This document shows positions 12,001-23,077 of a DNA stretch of 64,000 nucleotides, piece by piece. The translations under genes and the position numbers were made by a program. The notes beneath the pieces were generated by a model. It saw nothing but the letters and a program-made list of their open reading frames with translations, was not told where the DNA came from and did not search any database. The first letter of the stretch is position 1; each line of letters starts with the position of its first letter. Source of the stretch: Corallium rubrum (lineage: Eukaryota; Cnidaria; Anthozoa; Scleralcyonacea; Coralliidae); contig OZ035997.1 in assembly GCA_964035015.1 (NCBI GenBank), positions 16,103,467 to 16,167,466 of the forward strand, read 5' to 3'.

Positions 12001-13594
12001 AGGATTCTTTATCAGACGGACATGGTACTGATTCCCTTTGTGTTTTGATGAATTATATATTCCTTTAGTCTATTCGTTTTTATTCACACTGTTAATATTT
12101 TAATTTATAGATTGGTGTCGGCACGCCCAGTGATAATAACGATACATCCAACTATGCTTATGCACCTTCAGAAAATTTTATTGGTGCGTTTACAACACAA
12201 TCGTTTTCAATGTTTCAGACGTCTGGCCCACAGGTAAAACTAAGTTTATAGCGACTCTCACTAAGAGAGAGAGAGAGCCTACCCAAGAAGCACGTAAGGC
12301 AAGGACGGATGCCCCGATGCCACTAGGTGCCACAGATACATTGCGGAGTTTACTTTGAAAGATATAGTGATTTTTTAAATGTTAATTTAGAAAATGGCAC
12401 TGTGTATTGTATCCTATGATAAGTTCGGGGTGGGAGTGGGGAGTGGGGTTCAGGAGTGGACTTGTGGGACGTTCTTCTTAGAAACATTTTGGGATTGTAT
12501 AACAGAAAACCTTCTTTATATACAAGCATGATATTAATTATGATTATATTGATATTATTAATTTATGGACAATTATTTGGTGAAAATATGGGGAGTTACG
12601 GCTACCTCAGTTCTTGCTACGTCTCTGGTATAGTAGATGAAGAGAATTTTTTATCTGTTCTGATCTTACAGTACTACAGCCAACAGAAAATATATTTGCT
12701 GAGCGGAATTCGGATTCGCACTTTCGTAAATGTTATTTTGTCCTGTTTTTTCCAGCTGATCTATTATTTTGTGGACTGGGGAGAATGCGCTTGTTTGTTC
12801 CAACAATGTGCATGCTTGTTTGTTATACAGTAGTGTACGAAATAGTCACTCGAGGATATCCGTGCAGTTATACTTATTTGTGTGTACTTAGCGTTTTGAA
12901 TGACTATCTGTCTCTGAAGCGCTTTACTTGCATGTCCAAACAGGAGTGGAAATTTTTATGGTTCAGCCTATGATAGACCTCCTATTGTTTTGATATGTAG
13001 TAGAAGCTTTCTCATGTCAACGTGCCTCGTATTGAAAGCCTGAGGGGTCCTATAGGCCCTTTTAATAAGTGCAGAGCGTCTTTTGAATTCTGGAAATTTT
13101 GGAAATATATGCAAAAGCTAAGACAATAAACGAAATTGAAAATAATTCAAAAGAAAGACTGAAAAGAAATTGACGTCAAAGGGTGTAAATTACGTAGTCT
13201 ATAAAAAATGAACACCTTATAGACCATTGTAATAAGTTAAAAGGGTCTATAAGGTGTTCTTTTTTGAGAAATATGTTGCTAAAAACAGCATTAAATCTTA
13301 CTTGTATTGTGAGACAACGAGCTCAGCCAGAGAATAATGATATTAAAATGTTCTCTGGCCATGTTGAAAGTTTGTTTGGACAAATGCTCATACTAACTAA
13401 ATTGTTATATCCTACAGAGGCCAGAGCCACAAGGTGGTCCGAGTGGCGCATATTCTAGTATTGCTAAAAATGGAATGGAATATCCTATGACGACCATATC
13501 AGCAGGTCGTCTTGAAAACTCAACACAACCTCCTGGAAGTGAAGGTTATCCTCCTCCAAGTTACTCTGAATCAACTGGTTATAGTAACTCCTGA
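3025..13594 (+). CDS. TMEM145/GPR180-family seven-transmembrane protein, 3' eight exons (partial)
   Basis: Eight exons with GT/AG junctions and matching phases: 3025-3118, 5168-5242, 6285-6382, 10547-10606, 10770-10830, 11338-11397, 12111-12233 and 13418-13594 (TGA). The product contains successive hydrophobic helices, among them VFSTLYCITFVILFVYEQV (exon 1), FDPGKVLYIYESPAGIGICI (exon 2), AWVWFCYATFFTLKHFPKK (exon 3) and WFLVGPTVVLFAAYVIEDY (spanning exons 3 and 4). FPFHMRTCQIG follows the last helix. This order fits the membrane domain of the GPR180/TMEM145 (intimal thickness-related receptor, GpcrRhopsn4) family, whose members have an N-terminal lumenal domain and seven helices. That lumenal part is not in the window. 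The C-terminal tail is long, polar and rich in Pro, Gly and Ser. Family assignment is by recalled motif pattern; the orthologue is uncertain. Introns hold the LINE, the BEL/Pao remnant and several MITEs. Confidence 0.85.
4299..4372. repeat. Pentanucleotide microsatellite (AGTGA/AGTGG)n
   Basis: About fourteen tandem copies of AGTGA, the last ones changed to AGTGG, inside intron 1 of the TMEM145-like gene. Confidence 0.95.
5416..5888. mobile_element. Foldback MITE with a second MITE nested inside
   Basis: The ends are inverted copies: AAGGTGAAGTAATACG on the left and the complement of AAAGGTGAGGTAATACGG on the right. Near both ends lie repeated GTTGCAAGTTG/CAACATTGTTGC motifs. A second, independent inverted repeat lies inside at 5625-5802 (ends AAGGCCTATCTACA and TGTAGATAGGCCTT). 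It interrupts a GTTGCGTAA...ACGATG stretch of the outer element, so the inner one is younger. It lies in intron 2 of the TMEM145-like gene. Confidence 0.75.
6583..7160. repeat. Tandemly duplicated MITE-like segment
   Basis: Positions about 6583-6715 and 6885-7015 are diverged direct copies sharing GATGGCGGCGGT, CTTTGCGACCTCAAATCAGC and ATGCTAAGATGGATTAAGTA. The second copy ends near 7110-7140 with CGCCATCTTTTTGGTACGATC, the inverse of the start of each copy. This suggests two overlapping copies of one inverted-repeat element, the first missing its end. Small ORFs here are incidental. Confidence 0.65.
7228..7845 (+). pseudogene. Non-LTR retrotransposon (LINE) reverse transcriptase 3' remnant
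   Basis: Two overlapping frames encode the C-terminal end of a LINE reverse transcriptase. The first has KTEYMIIGSR and SLDVVIDDKLGWENQIDSVS (7228-7500). The second has LQKLQNRAARVITG, then KLHWQPLNRLRLERM and, after another break, AAKTWNYLPTD. The linking segment that normally reads like YFDYCSPVWD is deleted, and at least two frame changes are present. The RAARVITG motif is typical of CR1/Jockey-type and related LINEs in invertebrates; the clade was not resolved. It is 5' truncated and dead, within intron 3 of the TMEM145-like gene. Confidence 0.85.
7844..7953. mobile_element. Perfect-hairpin MITE, 110 bp
   Basis: ATTCTGGTTGAAACTATA at the left is matched by its complement at the right. 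The arms run through poly-T/poly-A into GGCCGCCAT/ATGGCGGCC around a very short loop near 7895. It directly follows the LINE remnant and probably interrupts it. Confidence 0.85.
8430..10270 (-). pseudogene. BEL/Pao retrotransposon pol 3' half, degraded
   Basis: Read on the minus strand, the order is RNase H end (YWVEGQLNIADWTTRG near 10,220), an integrase zinc-binding segment (CVTCRKK near 9550), the integrase core (GYPKQILLDCGSQL and TAADAPWQSGCSESLVKSVK, 9011-9301), and the C-terminal domain usual for BEL/Pao (VGDVVMIQDSNAVRGQWKLG-like, 8483-8908). Several frameshifts separate these pieces. The first catalytic Asp of the integrase core, expected just before FFGPF, is replaced by Tyr. No LTRs, gag or protease were recognised. 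It lies in intron 3 of the TMEM145-like gene, opposite to it. Confidence 0.88.
13203..13266. repeat. Short hairpin in the last TMEM145-like intron
   Basis: AAAAAATGAACACCTTATAGACC is followed after 17 bp by its near-exact complement. A simple stem-loop, either a tiny foldback element or intronic structure. No function assigned. Confidence 0.7.
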
Positions 13595-13697
13595 TGAAAC
13601 AAGCAAAGTGAGCCCAACTTAAGCTATATCTAACGCAGAGCGTTACGCATGCATCACATCGTCATGTTTAAATATTTTTTTAAAGAATTACATCACC

Positions 13698-13703
13698 AAT
13701 AAA
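13698..13703 (+). terminator. Polyadenylation signal AATAAA of the TMEM145-like gene
   Basis: A canonical AATAAA lies about 104 bp after the TGA stop of the last exon. It is the first such hexamer downstream on this strand and is correctly placed for 3' end formation. Confidence 0.55.
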
Positions 13704-15552
13704 TTCACTGAAAGTAGCATTTAGTACAGCCATTCTTTGGCTTTGCTGTTTCGCTTTCCATCTCAGATTACTTAATATTTCTTTTAAAATCTCTAGGATT
13801 GTACAAAAATTACAATAGACGGTCTTCAAAAAATTTTCTTTAGTACGAAAAAATCAGTTCTTCTGCACGTGTTGTCTAAAATGGAACAATCAACGAAGCT
13901 AAAGAGACTTATTGTACTACGAATTGTCAAAAATCAATTACATCTCCTAGCTAGTACTCCTAATTTTAATTTTAAATTTTTGGGAGCACTGAGTATTTTA
14001 ATAGATCTTATTCAAAAATTGCCGTCGAATTAAAATTATTTTATATATATATATACAAAGTAGTCCTTATAACTCGTTTTCATGTGGGAAATTGAAAATA
14101 ATTTTTAATTTAAAACGAGGTCATAAGGGCTAATTTGTATGCAAAAAAAACAACATTCTAATTAGGCGGCCATTTTTGAATACGGTCTAAAAGATCAAAG
14201 AAATACAAAATAGTTGTTTAATATTTTCAATCGATTTTGCCATTTCCTCCGTTTTCTACCTTTTCCTTTTTTATTTCATTTGGAATGACTGTAAACTTGT
14301 TGAAACGTAGAAATGTATGTAGAATATTAAGAACATTTTTTGTTGCTAAACAATTGAAGAATTTTTGTCAAAATATTTTCCGAAAGTAATCGAACCTACC
14401 ACCTTATGTTCGTTCATGGTGAGACGCTGATTCATTGAGGTGCTGCAGATTTTTTTGCGATAGTCATTCGTGATTTTTCTTTGAATGTATCAAACTCTGA
14501 ACAGTTTTGAGTCAAACGTCACACAATGTCCGACATTTCGGAGACCATGTTTGTGTTAGGTTGCATATTTCAATCTGTGGTCATGTTCTTAAGGGTACGA
14601 ATGACATTACAATAATGGGTTGCCATAAGTGAGGAATGTTCACTCATCCCATGTTTTACAGGTATGCATATTGTACCTGTGCTATACCGAATTTGTCATG
14701 AAGTACATACAGACTTGTATCCATGCAATGGGACACTGTATCCAATGGGATATTGTTTCCAACGTATTTAGTAGCATCAATAACCTTAGGTTATTTAGGT
14801 TCTTAACCTTTCAGCGGGCAATTTGTTAGGAGTGTTCCCCACTTGACGAGTAACATCGTCTGGCGTTAGACAAAGTACAAAATAGAACACGTGACTCGTT
14901 TCTTAAGAAAAGAATTGCTTGCTGCTGGTCCAACAACTATTTCATAATGCAATATATGTGTTGTTCCTTATGTATAAGAAACATATAATCAAATTTAAGA
15001 AGTAAAACTACATTTGAAGCAAATAGGCTTCGCAGGTTCTTATATTATGGGGGTTTCAGTTTCTCAAATATTTTCTTTGCTCTCAAGCTTCTCATACGCA
15101 AGTGTTTACTGTGTAGCATAGTACAATATGCATGTTGGCAAAGAATTATGGGAAGAGTGGATGATCCTCCTTGAGCCGCCACATTCATTAATGAATCGCT
15201 CTGTTAAACGGCGAAACTTTGAAGTTGTCCTCTAGATCGACTCTTTTGACATCATGTGCAAAAAGTCTATATACTGTAGACGTACACGAGATTTTTAAGA
15301 ACTAATCGCAATCTTGCCCGTTCCTCTCGTGTCTATCATTTGAACTCTCAAAAAAATCTCAAAAGTTCGAGCGTCTCATCAACGATCAATAGGTTACAGG
15401 TTTGATTTTTTAAGAGGAAACAATTACATAAATTAGCCTCATAGTGCGTGTGCGTAATGTTTAGATGAATTTGTTATTACTAAGCAGAAACGTACATCAG
15501 TCATGAATCCTCCAAAACTTTTAATTTATTTACAATTTATTTACATTTAATC

Positions 15553-15716
15553 ATTGTCAGTTTGCTGTACAAGCTGTGTTAGTTAGTAATACTCAGAAAA
15601 ACTCTGAGCTCTAAGCGGGACTCGAACCCACAACCTTCTGAATGCTAACCAGACGCTCTAACCATGGAGCCACTAGAACTCAGATAAACAAACTTGTACA
15701 GCAAACAACTGACAAT
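15553..15716. mobile_element. Foldback element with a tRNA-like core
   Basis: Outer arms ATTGTCAGTTTGCTGTACAAG and the complement (CTTGTACAGCAAACAACTGACAAT) enclose a tRNA-like sequence on the minus strand. It looks like a MITE that has captured, or evolved around, a tRNA-related SINE head. Confidence 0.75.
15608..15679 (-). ncRNA. tRNA-like sequence, complete cloverleaf, anticodon AGC position
   Basis: The minus strand folds by inspection into four arms: 7-bp acceptor GTTCTAG/TTAGAGC (with wobble pairs), D stem GCTC/GAGC, anticodon stem TCTGG/TCAGA with 7-nt loop TTAGCAT (AGC), and T stem GTGGG/CCCGC with loop TTCGAGT. A- and B-box promoters (GGTTCGAGTCC) are present. The sequence is unlike ordinary tRNA-Ala and sits within inverted repeats, so it is more likely a repeat-borne tRNA-like gene than a housekeeping tRNA. 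Confidence 0.6.
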
Positions 15717-16001
15717 TATTACTAACATCAAGCTGCAATTTCTGAAACTAATTATTTACATTTGTTTAATCTTTTTCGGATATTTCGTACTGAAAGAAAT
15801 CGATTTTTTTTTTACTTAAAATTGTTAATTAAGTAATGAAATGTTTTTCAGAGTCAAAGCTCTTTCTTGTTCTTTAATTTTTTCTAGAATCTGTATTTAC
15901 GTTTATCTTTTATTTTATTTTATTTGAAAGTACAATGATTATAAATATATTTATTTGTTAGGCAACGAACAATTAAAAAATCGACATCTAAAAGTATAAG
16001 C

Positions 16002-16120
16002 TAAACAATTAGACAACAATCCCAAGTTGTCTACGAGCTGATAGTCGAAGAAGCGCAGCCGAGTTGACTATCGCTTATAGAACACTTATAGATAACTAGG
16101 ACGGGTTGTCTAATTGTTTT
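16002..16120. mobile_element. Foldback MITE, AAACAATTAGACAAC family
   Basis: Ends AAACAATTAGACAAC and GTTGTCTAATTGTTT are inverted. A shorter relative with the same ends is at 57,549-57,628. Confidence 0.75.
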
Positions 16121-17003
16121 AGTACAAACCAACTATAGTCAGACAAACTATTATTTTAACGAAACAAAGTGAAACCCCAGCAAAACGCGAGTTTTCTGCC
16201 ATTATTTTGCATTTAAAACGTGACTCTTTGTCTACTGGTGCTCATGCAGTCTATCACCAATAGACGGCATGAGTAGCTCCGCCAACCTGCATGCACAATG
16301 CAGGATTTGTAATAGTTGGTTTATTTATTTAACTTAATTTATACTTAATTTATTTATCTAAATGTAATTTCCTTTATTGAGTGTACAATAATACATACAC
16401 GTGTAGAATTCGATCATAATTCTAAAGTGATAAAGCGTGCATGTTTATAATAGTTTGGTTCATAAGATGTGATGATGTAAAGATATGTGATGTAAAGCGT
16501 GTTTGGTTTACGTGAAGTTCATTGAGCTGAGAAAGTTTTTTGCTTCCTTTGAGTGAAATGGAATGAAACTCCATCTATATGTATTCTATTCATCTAAAAC
16601 TGTTTTGATGTCGCTGGCGTGCTTTCTCGATAGAATTTAAGTTTGTAATAAATTCCTTGAATTTGTTTGCATGCTGACAAATTGTAGTATATAAAAGTGA
16701 GAATTAGTACTAACACCCAGTCTTATTTATTGCTCACTTTTTGACTTGTTGACTGAGCTTTTTTGCTTTGATGAAGGTCAGAACTAGCCAATAGCAAGAA
16801 AGCTATGCAATATAATAAACGTTGTGTTACCACCGACAAAATGTTGCTTTTACTACAGCTTGCAATTAATATAGGCCGATTTATGCATGCTGTTGGTGGA
16901 CAAATACATTTTATTGTATGAGAAAAGTTTTAGTTCATATGAACAGCTCAGTTTTGTTGTTTAGTAATATAAACAGCTATACGCATTCTTGGGTTTAGTA
17001 TAG

Positions 17004-17109
17004 GTAATCATATGATAGCGAATACAATTAAGGGTTTACACTAAATTCACTATTCAAATATCACGAGTAGTGTAAATCCTTAATTGTACTAGCAAAATCA
17101 TATGATTAC
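17004..17109. mobile_element. Foldback MITE, 106 bp
   Basis: GTAATCATATGATAGC...TACAATTAAGG..TTTACACT is mirrored by AGTGTAAATCCTTAATTGTA...TCATATGATTAC. No coding content. Confidence 0.75.
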
Positions 17110-18174
17110 TCATTATATGCATGACAAAATTACGACACGTACGCGTCGTACTCACTCACGCCTTTGAAATTTAAAAACACCTTGTTTCATTACTTGACAA
17201 CTGACGAGGAACATTTTCATTCTGGGTGTTCTCTGTACTCATTTCAAAATATTTACATGGAATTTTTAGTTCATAGTGTACCACAAGTCGTTGGAAATGT
17301 GAAAACTTTCTATTGCAGAATTGACCACCATTTTGAATTTTATTGTCAACATTACAATTAATAAAATAATTGTACTCCTCTCAACCAATCAGAATGTAGT
17401 AATTTTGTCATGCGTATAATAATTGATGTCATTCATTTCTCAATGTTCTTCACGTTAACTAAGCCTTACATCAAAATTTCTGATTTCCTTAGTTCAGTAG
17501 AATATTTAGAAGAGTCGCCATATCTTATAACCATGACTGTTGTTTTTATTCGCACGCAGTTGTACTATAGCACGTGTAAATATTTCAAATAACAAATGAA
17601 TGTAATAATTATTTATCTAATTTAAAATTATTATTCCGTAATTTTTAAATATTTTCGTTTCTCTGATGTGTGTTAATATAGTTTATTCTGAAAGGATACT
17701 CTTAAACTACCCCTAACCCCAAAAATTTGTTTTGGTTTAGATTGAAAGCACCCCAAAATTATGAAGAATGTTAGCGAAAGTTGGCGACATTGATTTTTGA
17801 TCTTTAAAGCGGCACAGAGTGGCTCCCTAGCTACTACTCCACAATGTGGAGTTCACATGTGTCAATTTATGGTCGTCATTTCTACCTTTAATTTAAGAGG
17901 TGTTTATATAGAAAGGACCAGTCCTTCTGGAAGGCTTAGCTTCAGTACGACGGCATTTTTCCAGCCCTTCATGCGTACAATAACTCTTTTTAGCCAAGCC
18001 TCCTAAGAGGACCAGCCCTTTTGAGCGTCGTTTTAACACATAGAAAAGTTTCAGCTCTCTTAGGTTTTTTAACAGGGCTACTTAAAAAATGGATCGATCT
18101 ACACTTTTTTTTAAATCTGTCTATTGATTACTATAACAAAATGTTTTAATAATGTAATAAAATTATTTTTAAAA

Positions 18175-18719
18175 TAAATTCGATTAAATGTAAACTTGCA
18201 GCCATTTTGAAACGTGCATGCCATTGTCATAACAACTTTTAAAATATTTTATTTATTAACAAAATTTCTGAAAATTATTTTTCGCATATATTTCGGAAAA
18301 GGATGAAACGGGACCACGGACTTGTTTACATGCATCACGAACAAAACTAAATGTTATGCATAGTTAAACAGTCTGACAATCAAAAACTTACCAAATAAAT
18401 AGCAACAGTTGTTGCTATGGCAACAATGACGTTTTAAATATCGGCCTATTGATTACTCGTACTTCAAGAAAAGTTTTAATGAGAAAAAAATTGGGGGTCA
18501 CCAAAGTTTTTCTCAAATTAAATTAGTTTGAAGGGTAATTGGCAGCCATTTTGAAACGTCACTGTTGCTATAGCAACAACTGTTGCTATTTATTTGGTAA
18601 CAGTTTTTGATTGTCAGACTTTTTAACTATGCATAACATTTAGTTTATTCTTTTTCCGAATTATTTCTGCACGTGTTTTGGACTCAAACTTGTTAAACAA
18701 GAAACTGTATGGAGCCACC
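18175..18719. mobile_element. Partial MITE of the GGTGGCTCCATACAG family
   Basis: The right end AAACTGTATGGAGCCACC and the internal motifs (GCAGCCATTTTGAAACG, TTGTTGCTATGGCAACA, ACTATGCATAACATTTAG) match the full copy at 24,903-25,530. The left terminal repeat is missing or too diverged to place exactly, so the left boundary is approximate. Confidence 0.65.
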
Positions 18720-18988
18720 TTTTAAAAGGAACAGTTCCTTAAATATAATCAAATAATCAGCATACATGAAGTACTGTCATCGCATTCTCTTTGTTATGCA
18801 GTTCGACCAGATCAGTGCTGAGTTCGTGAGTATAAACTAAAGAAGATCGTCGATTGGGTTTATCCAAAATTATCCAATAATCTAAAACCTGTTCTAATTG
18901 GAGTATCGAATAATCAAGTATTGCTGAATGGCTGAGAACAGAGAAGTGCAAAAATTGTAGAGATCCATAAACTGAGTAACTGACTAAA

Positions 18989-21900
18989 ATGGCCAACGTT
19001 TCTTCACTTTCTCGAATAAGTTACTCAGAGAAATACTATGATGAAATCTACGAGTACAGGTAGCGTAAGACCTACTTTATGCAGATTTTCTGTTTTCAGT
19101 CAGTAGAGTATCATTCGTCTTATCCACTGCGCCATTTCGCCATTTGCAAAGTTTTCGTCGCAGGGAAGAATCTGCGATGTCTTCAGACCGGATATGCATA
19201 AAAGAGAACTTATTTTTGCGCTGATGCTTATGGGATAGCAACAGCAGGAAATTAGCACCATCTTTGAAAAAATTGTCAAATGCCCTGATTTTGACTGATC
19301 ATTAACTTTAAACTAATCACATTTGTTTGCCATTTTGGTGTTTGCACACAGCCAGAAGCTTAGGTCTAGTATAAAAATACCCCGGGGAAAGTTGTACAGA
19401 CTCTACTTTTATCTGAACATTGCTGAACAGTTCACATTTTAAAATTAGCATTTTATTATAAGTACAAGCCAATTTCTAGTAAGAAATGTAATTTTAAATT
19501 TATAGATACCTTTTATAGTATACATTAAATATTTAAACTATTTCATGATCAAATCCAATGGGAAACAGATATGTACTGTACCAGTCCAAACAGGGAGAGG
19601 AGTGCAATTCAATTGCACACCCACCTACCCCACCCCATCACCTTTTAATACTACAGGGAGAAAATGCAATTCAATTGCACACCCAACTACATGCTTAAAA
19701 ATCTTGCAAGTTACAGCAATGTTGCCTGAACAATGCGGTAACAACTTGTTGACATATGTGAACAACATTGATCATCAAGTTGTTACAGCTTGATGAAACA
19801 ACAACCATTGTTCACGCGTGTTGTAACCACTGAAGAATGTGTTGATACATCAACCATGTTCACCATTGTTGTAACGTTCTTCGTTGTTATTTCATCATGC
19901 TGTTACAACATGTTGTATCATGTCCAAACAATGTTGTTGGCTACAGTGCCGTTGGAAAAACTTGTTCATGATTGTTGATTTATCCGTGAACAAGTTGTTT
20001 GAACCATAAGTGAACAACTTGTTCACGGTGAGCAGCACAACATTGTTCACAGTGAGCAGCACAACATACTTCATGTCTGTTGACAACCGTGAACAAGTTG
20101 TGCATTTTTACGCATGTACTACACCCTCATCACCTTTTGGTGCTAAGCAAAAGGAATGAGGACCAGAATATAGGAATAAGATTATATATCTAATTTGACA
20201 ATACCTTTATGAGTTATACGATTCAATAGGAATTTCCATAGGGAATTAAGTTCATATAGGAATTCATTTAGAATTCCAATAGGAATTCCTATAATATACA
20301 ATATTTTCATGACTAGGGAGTTGGTTGAAAAGGAGCCATGCAGAGAAGATCTCCATATCATTTCTCACTGCATCTGGGTAAAAACAAAAACTAGGTCTTT
20401 TGGCTTAATCCACCCAAAGATGAATTAGGAACTGGACAATCTAAAAGGACTGTGCTCTGTTTAACGGTATCAAAAATGGCACTTTAAAAATAGCACTTTA
20501 AAAAAACATCACTTGCTTTGGCACAAATGATCTAGGTAGATAATAAAGCTGCCTGATTTTGTACAGAAAATCCTATTGAATTAGAATAAGGTTACAAAAT
20601 GTAACATAAAGCCTCTGAATGTAATAGTCAGAAGGATAGTTTATGTCAGTCAAAAATTTGGTCTTGAAGAATTGTCTAGTTAGGGCTGGAGCTAGGGTGG
20701 GGTGTGGGTGTGTGACCCCCCCCACCCCCCCAAGAATTGCTTTATTTGTTCTATAGTCGGCATACAAGAGGTTTCAGTCAGCAGTCTGCACCCGCCAGCG
20801 GCCAGACTCGGTGAGTACGAGCACTGACGAGTGATGATTATGTAGCCTGTGCACAGCCTGAAATATCCCTGTAATACAGGGATATTTCAGGCTGTGCACA
20901 GGCTATGATTATGTGGCAGTCGGCAAAATTGAGCGTACAACCCCCCCTGCAAAATTTTCTGAGGACGGCCCTGTGTCTAGTACATAGACAAGTAAATACT
21001 GAGTGATTAAAAATCAGGCTAGAATTCTGGTATACACTGTACTTTATTTATACAAGGTATATGTTAACTTATTTTTAATTTTTAAACACATGGCAGGCAC
21101 GTCATCTTGCCAAGTGATCTTGCAGGAGCACTTCCATCTGATCATCTTATGACAGAAACAGAATGGAGAAATCTTGGTGTGCAACAATCACCAGGTTGGG
21201 TTCATTATATGATTCATTCTCCAGGTAAGCTTTATTAATGGTGCATATTCATAGTCAGGGCTGTATCCAGGAGGGACGGACGAACGAACAAATGAATGAA
21301 CGAAGGAGTGAACCGAAGGAGTGAATCAACAAAAGAACGAGCGAACAAACTCTACTGCACTGCGTAGCTATTAAAAGGGCACCGCGATGACAGGTTAAAT
21401 CATTTGCGCCTACTGATGTGTAAAAATATCATGTATAAATCATATATGATTCAAAATGGTAGCACCCATGATAAAAAATAGGTTTTGTGCGTAATTCTCT
21501 TTGGAAAAAAAAACAACCATTTTTTCCAATGCATTTTGAAAATACAGTAGACGACATTACGGACATTTTGACGTCCACATGACGGGGACCTTTTAACGCC
21601 ACATGGCCGGCGCACAATTTGAACTTAAAAGATTCTGAAATAATTTTGTTCCAGGAAGGAAAAACATGAAATACAGTACAAGACAAGTACTTCAAATAGT
21701 TTTTAATTTCCTTCCTTTACACCACTCTCTCACAGGGCTGGTCCCTTTTATACCGGAACCTAGTGTTTAAACAACTGGAACTGACAAGTTTGTTTAGATG
21801 GTTGAGTTTGAATTTGACAGCGGATTTGAAAGATTTTAAGCATTTTATTATTCGTTTCTATGCATTTACGGGGAAACTTGCTGTACAGACTGCATGAATT

Positions 21901-22676
21901 ATTGAAAATTTTAATCGATTATTCCTCGTTCTGTGAGTGAACATTTTCACTAGTTTCATGAAAAATCTGTCCATAACTTTATCAAATATCTTGTTTACAG
22001 AAAAACAAACAAACAATCAAACAAACAAACAAACAAACAAACAAACAAACGGACAGACAGACAGACAGACGGACAGACAGACAGACAGACAACACAAACA
22101 AACAAACAAACAAACAAACAAACAAACAAACAAACAAACAAACAAACAAACAAACAAACAAACAAACAAACAAACCTGTTGATAACATATACTACCATTT
22201 GCGTTCAAGCTTGAAGCGTGAACTATTTCGCACGTTTGTTTACGTTTGAAAAGGTACGTTTGAGTAATTAACTTACCTCGTTTTGACCAATGAAATGCAT
22301 TTGTTCACGTGAAATTCACGTGTGAAAAAAACACATGCATTTCATTTGTCGAAATGAGGTAAGCGGTTAATTAGTCAAACGTAGTTTTTCAAACGTAAAC
22401 AAACGTGCGAAATAGTTCATGCTTCAAGCTTGAACGCAAATGGTAGTATAACAAGCTTTAATGTTTCTGCTATTTCGGGGGTCACTGCATTCTTGAAGGG
22501 ATCGTTACTTTCGGAACATTACGAATTACGATATGTAACTATAGTGTATTTATAGTTCGTAATTGTTCGTTTATTTAATATGTGACTTTATTTATTCATC
22601 TGCTCTAGAACGGCATGTACTGCTATTTAGAAGACCAATTACTTCTCATCCTGAAGGACAGATATTTTTGAGCTAG
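18989..22676 (+). CDS. CKS1: Cyclin-dependent kinase regulatory subunit CKS1/CKS2
   Basis: Three exons, 18989-19059, 21097-21224 and 22609-22676, join in phase (AG|G and G|AA) to a complete protein of 88 aa. Exon 1 encodes [15 protein letters not shown], exon 2 [18 protein letters not shown] and [20 protein letters not shown], exon 3 [10 protein letters not shown] and a short tail. This is the canonical CKS fold: a four-stranded protein that binds CDK catalytic subunits and phosphorylated partners in the nucleus and cytoplasm to promote cell-cycle transitions. The signature [11 protein letters not shown] and the CDK-binding HxLLFRRP segment are intact. Length and both intron positions look normal for the family. 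The start is the first in-frame ATG. It could be the CKS1 or CKS2 orthologue, since non-vertebrates usually have one gene. Introns carry repeats only. Confidence 0.97.
19060..21096. other. CKS1 intron 1
   Basis: Contains no exon. At 19,090-19,140 the minus strand has a tRNA A-box-like fragment (TGGCGCAGTGGATAAGAC) without a B box. Positions 19,585-19,695 hold a short direct duplication containing GTGCAATTCAATTGCACACC. Positions 19,720-20,105 are rich in inverted TTGTTCAC/GTGAACAA words. Positions 20,228-20,302 hold repeated AGGAATTCC words. Confidence 0.6.
20843..20905. mobile_element. 63-bp palindrome with 8-bp target duplication
   Basis: TAGCCTGTGCACAGCCTGAA and its complement flank a minimal loop, giving a near-perfect palindrome. 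It is bounded by direct repeats TGATTATG at 20835-20842 and 20906-20913. An 8-bp duplication suggests hAT-type mobilisation of a minimal MITE (inference). Confidence 0.8.
22003..22175. repeat. Compound microsatellite (CAAA)n(CAGA)n(CAAA)n
   Basis: A long CAAA array with a central GACA/CAGA segment in CKS1 intron 2. The Lys/Gln/Thr/Asn-rich and Cys/Leu/Phe/Val-rich ORFs on the two strands are repeat artefacts. Confidence 0.97.
22190..22448. mobile_element. Foldback MITE, TA target duplication
   Basis: Long inverted arms begin TACTACCATTTGCGTTCAAG and end with its complement, with TA on both sides (22188-22189 and 22449-22450). The arms pair over roughly 100 bp (also CGTTTGTTTACGTTTGAAAA). TA flanks indicate Tc1/mariner-type mobilisation. 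It lies in CKS1 intron 2. Confidence 0.85.
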
Positions 22677-23077
22677 AACAAATACAGAATGTGATGACGA
22701 AATTCCGGGAAACATACATGGATATCGGCTCAAGACTGATTGATGTTTATATTTGAAATAGCCTTTGTAGAGGGCTACTATATTGTAGAAATTTATTAGG
22801 CAGTTGTAATAATGAATGAAAGCACACTTTGAATAGAACTTCATCACGTAGTATATATATACTCGTTTATAAAATAACATTTAAGAATCGTGCTTGGTGT
22901 AAGTGTAAGACGTAAGTGTAAGCAAAGTTTATATATATGTAACTTGGGCAAAACTTGGGCAAAACCTTGCTGACGTACGTGCTTGCCTATTAGAAGTAAG
23001 AAGAATTTACATTCTGATCAAGAGCTATATTGTTATATACTGTTGCTGGCTAGTTTTTCGCTGGTTGTAGCTTAGCC

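Larger units (their letters stand above)
13704..18988. other. Intergenic region between the TMEM145-like gene and CKS1
   Basis: No exon with coding support was found in 5.3 kb. It holds foldback elements (listed separately), (TA)n at about 14,041-14,055, AT-rich filler, and small ORFs without recognisable motifs. Confidence 0.6.

Noticed and set aside
12456-12833. 125-aa hydrophobic ORF in the last TMEM145-like intron
   Set aside because: No homology pattern, no splice support, and it lies between two well-supported exons in an AT-rich intron.
15608-15679. A housekeeping tRNA-Ala gene
   Set aside because: The cloverleaf is complete but the sequence is unlike normal tRNA-Ala and it lies inside an inverted-repeat element.
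21937-22208. ORFs encoding KQTN or CLFV repeats on both strands
   Set aside because: Produced by the CAAA/CAGA microsatellite.
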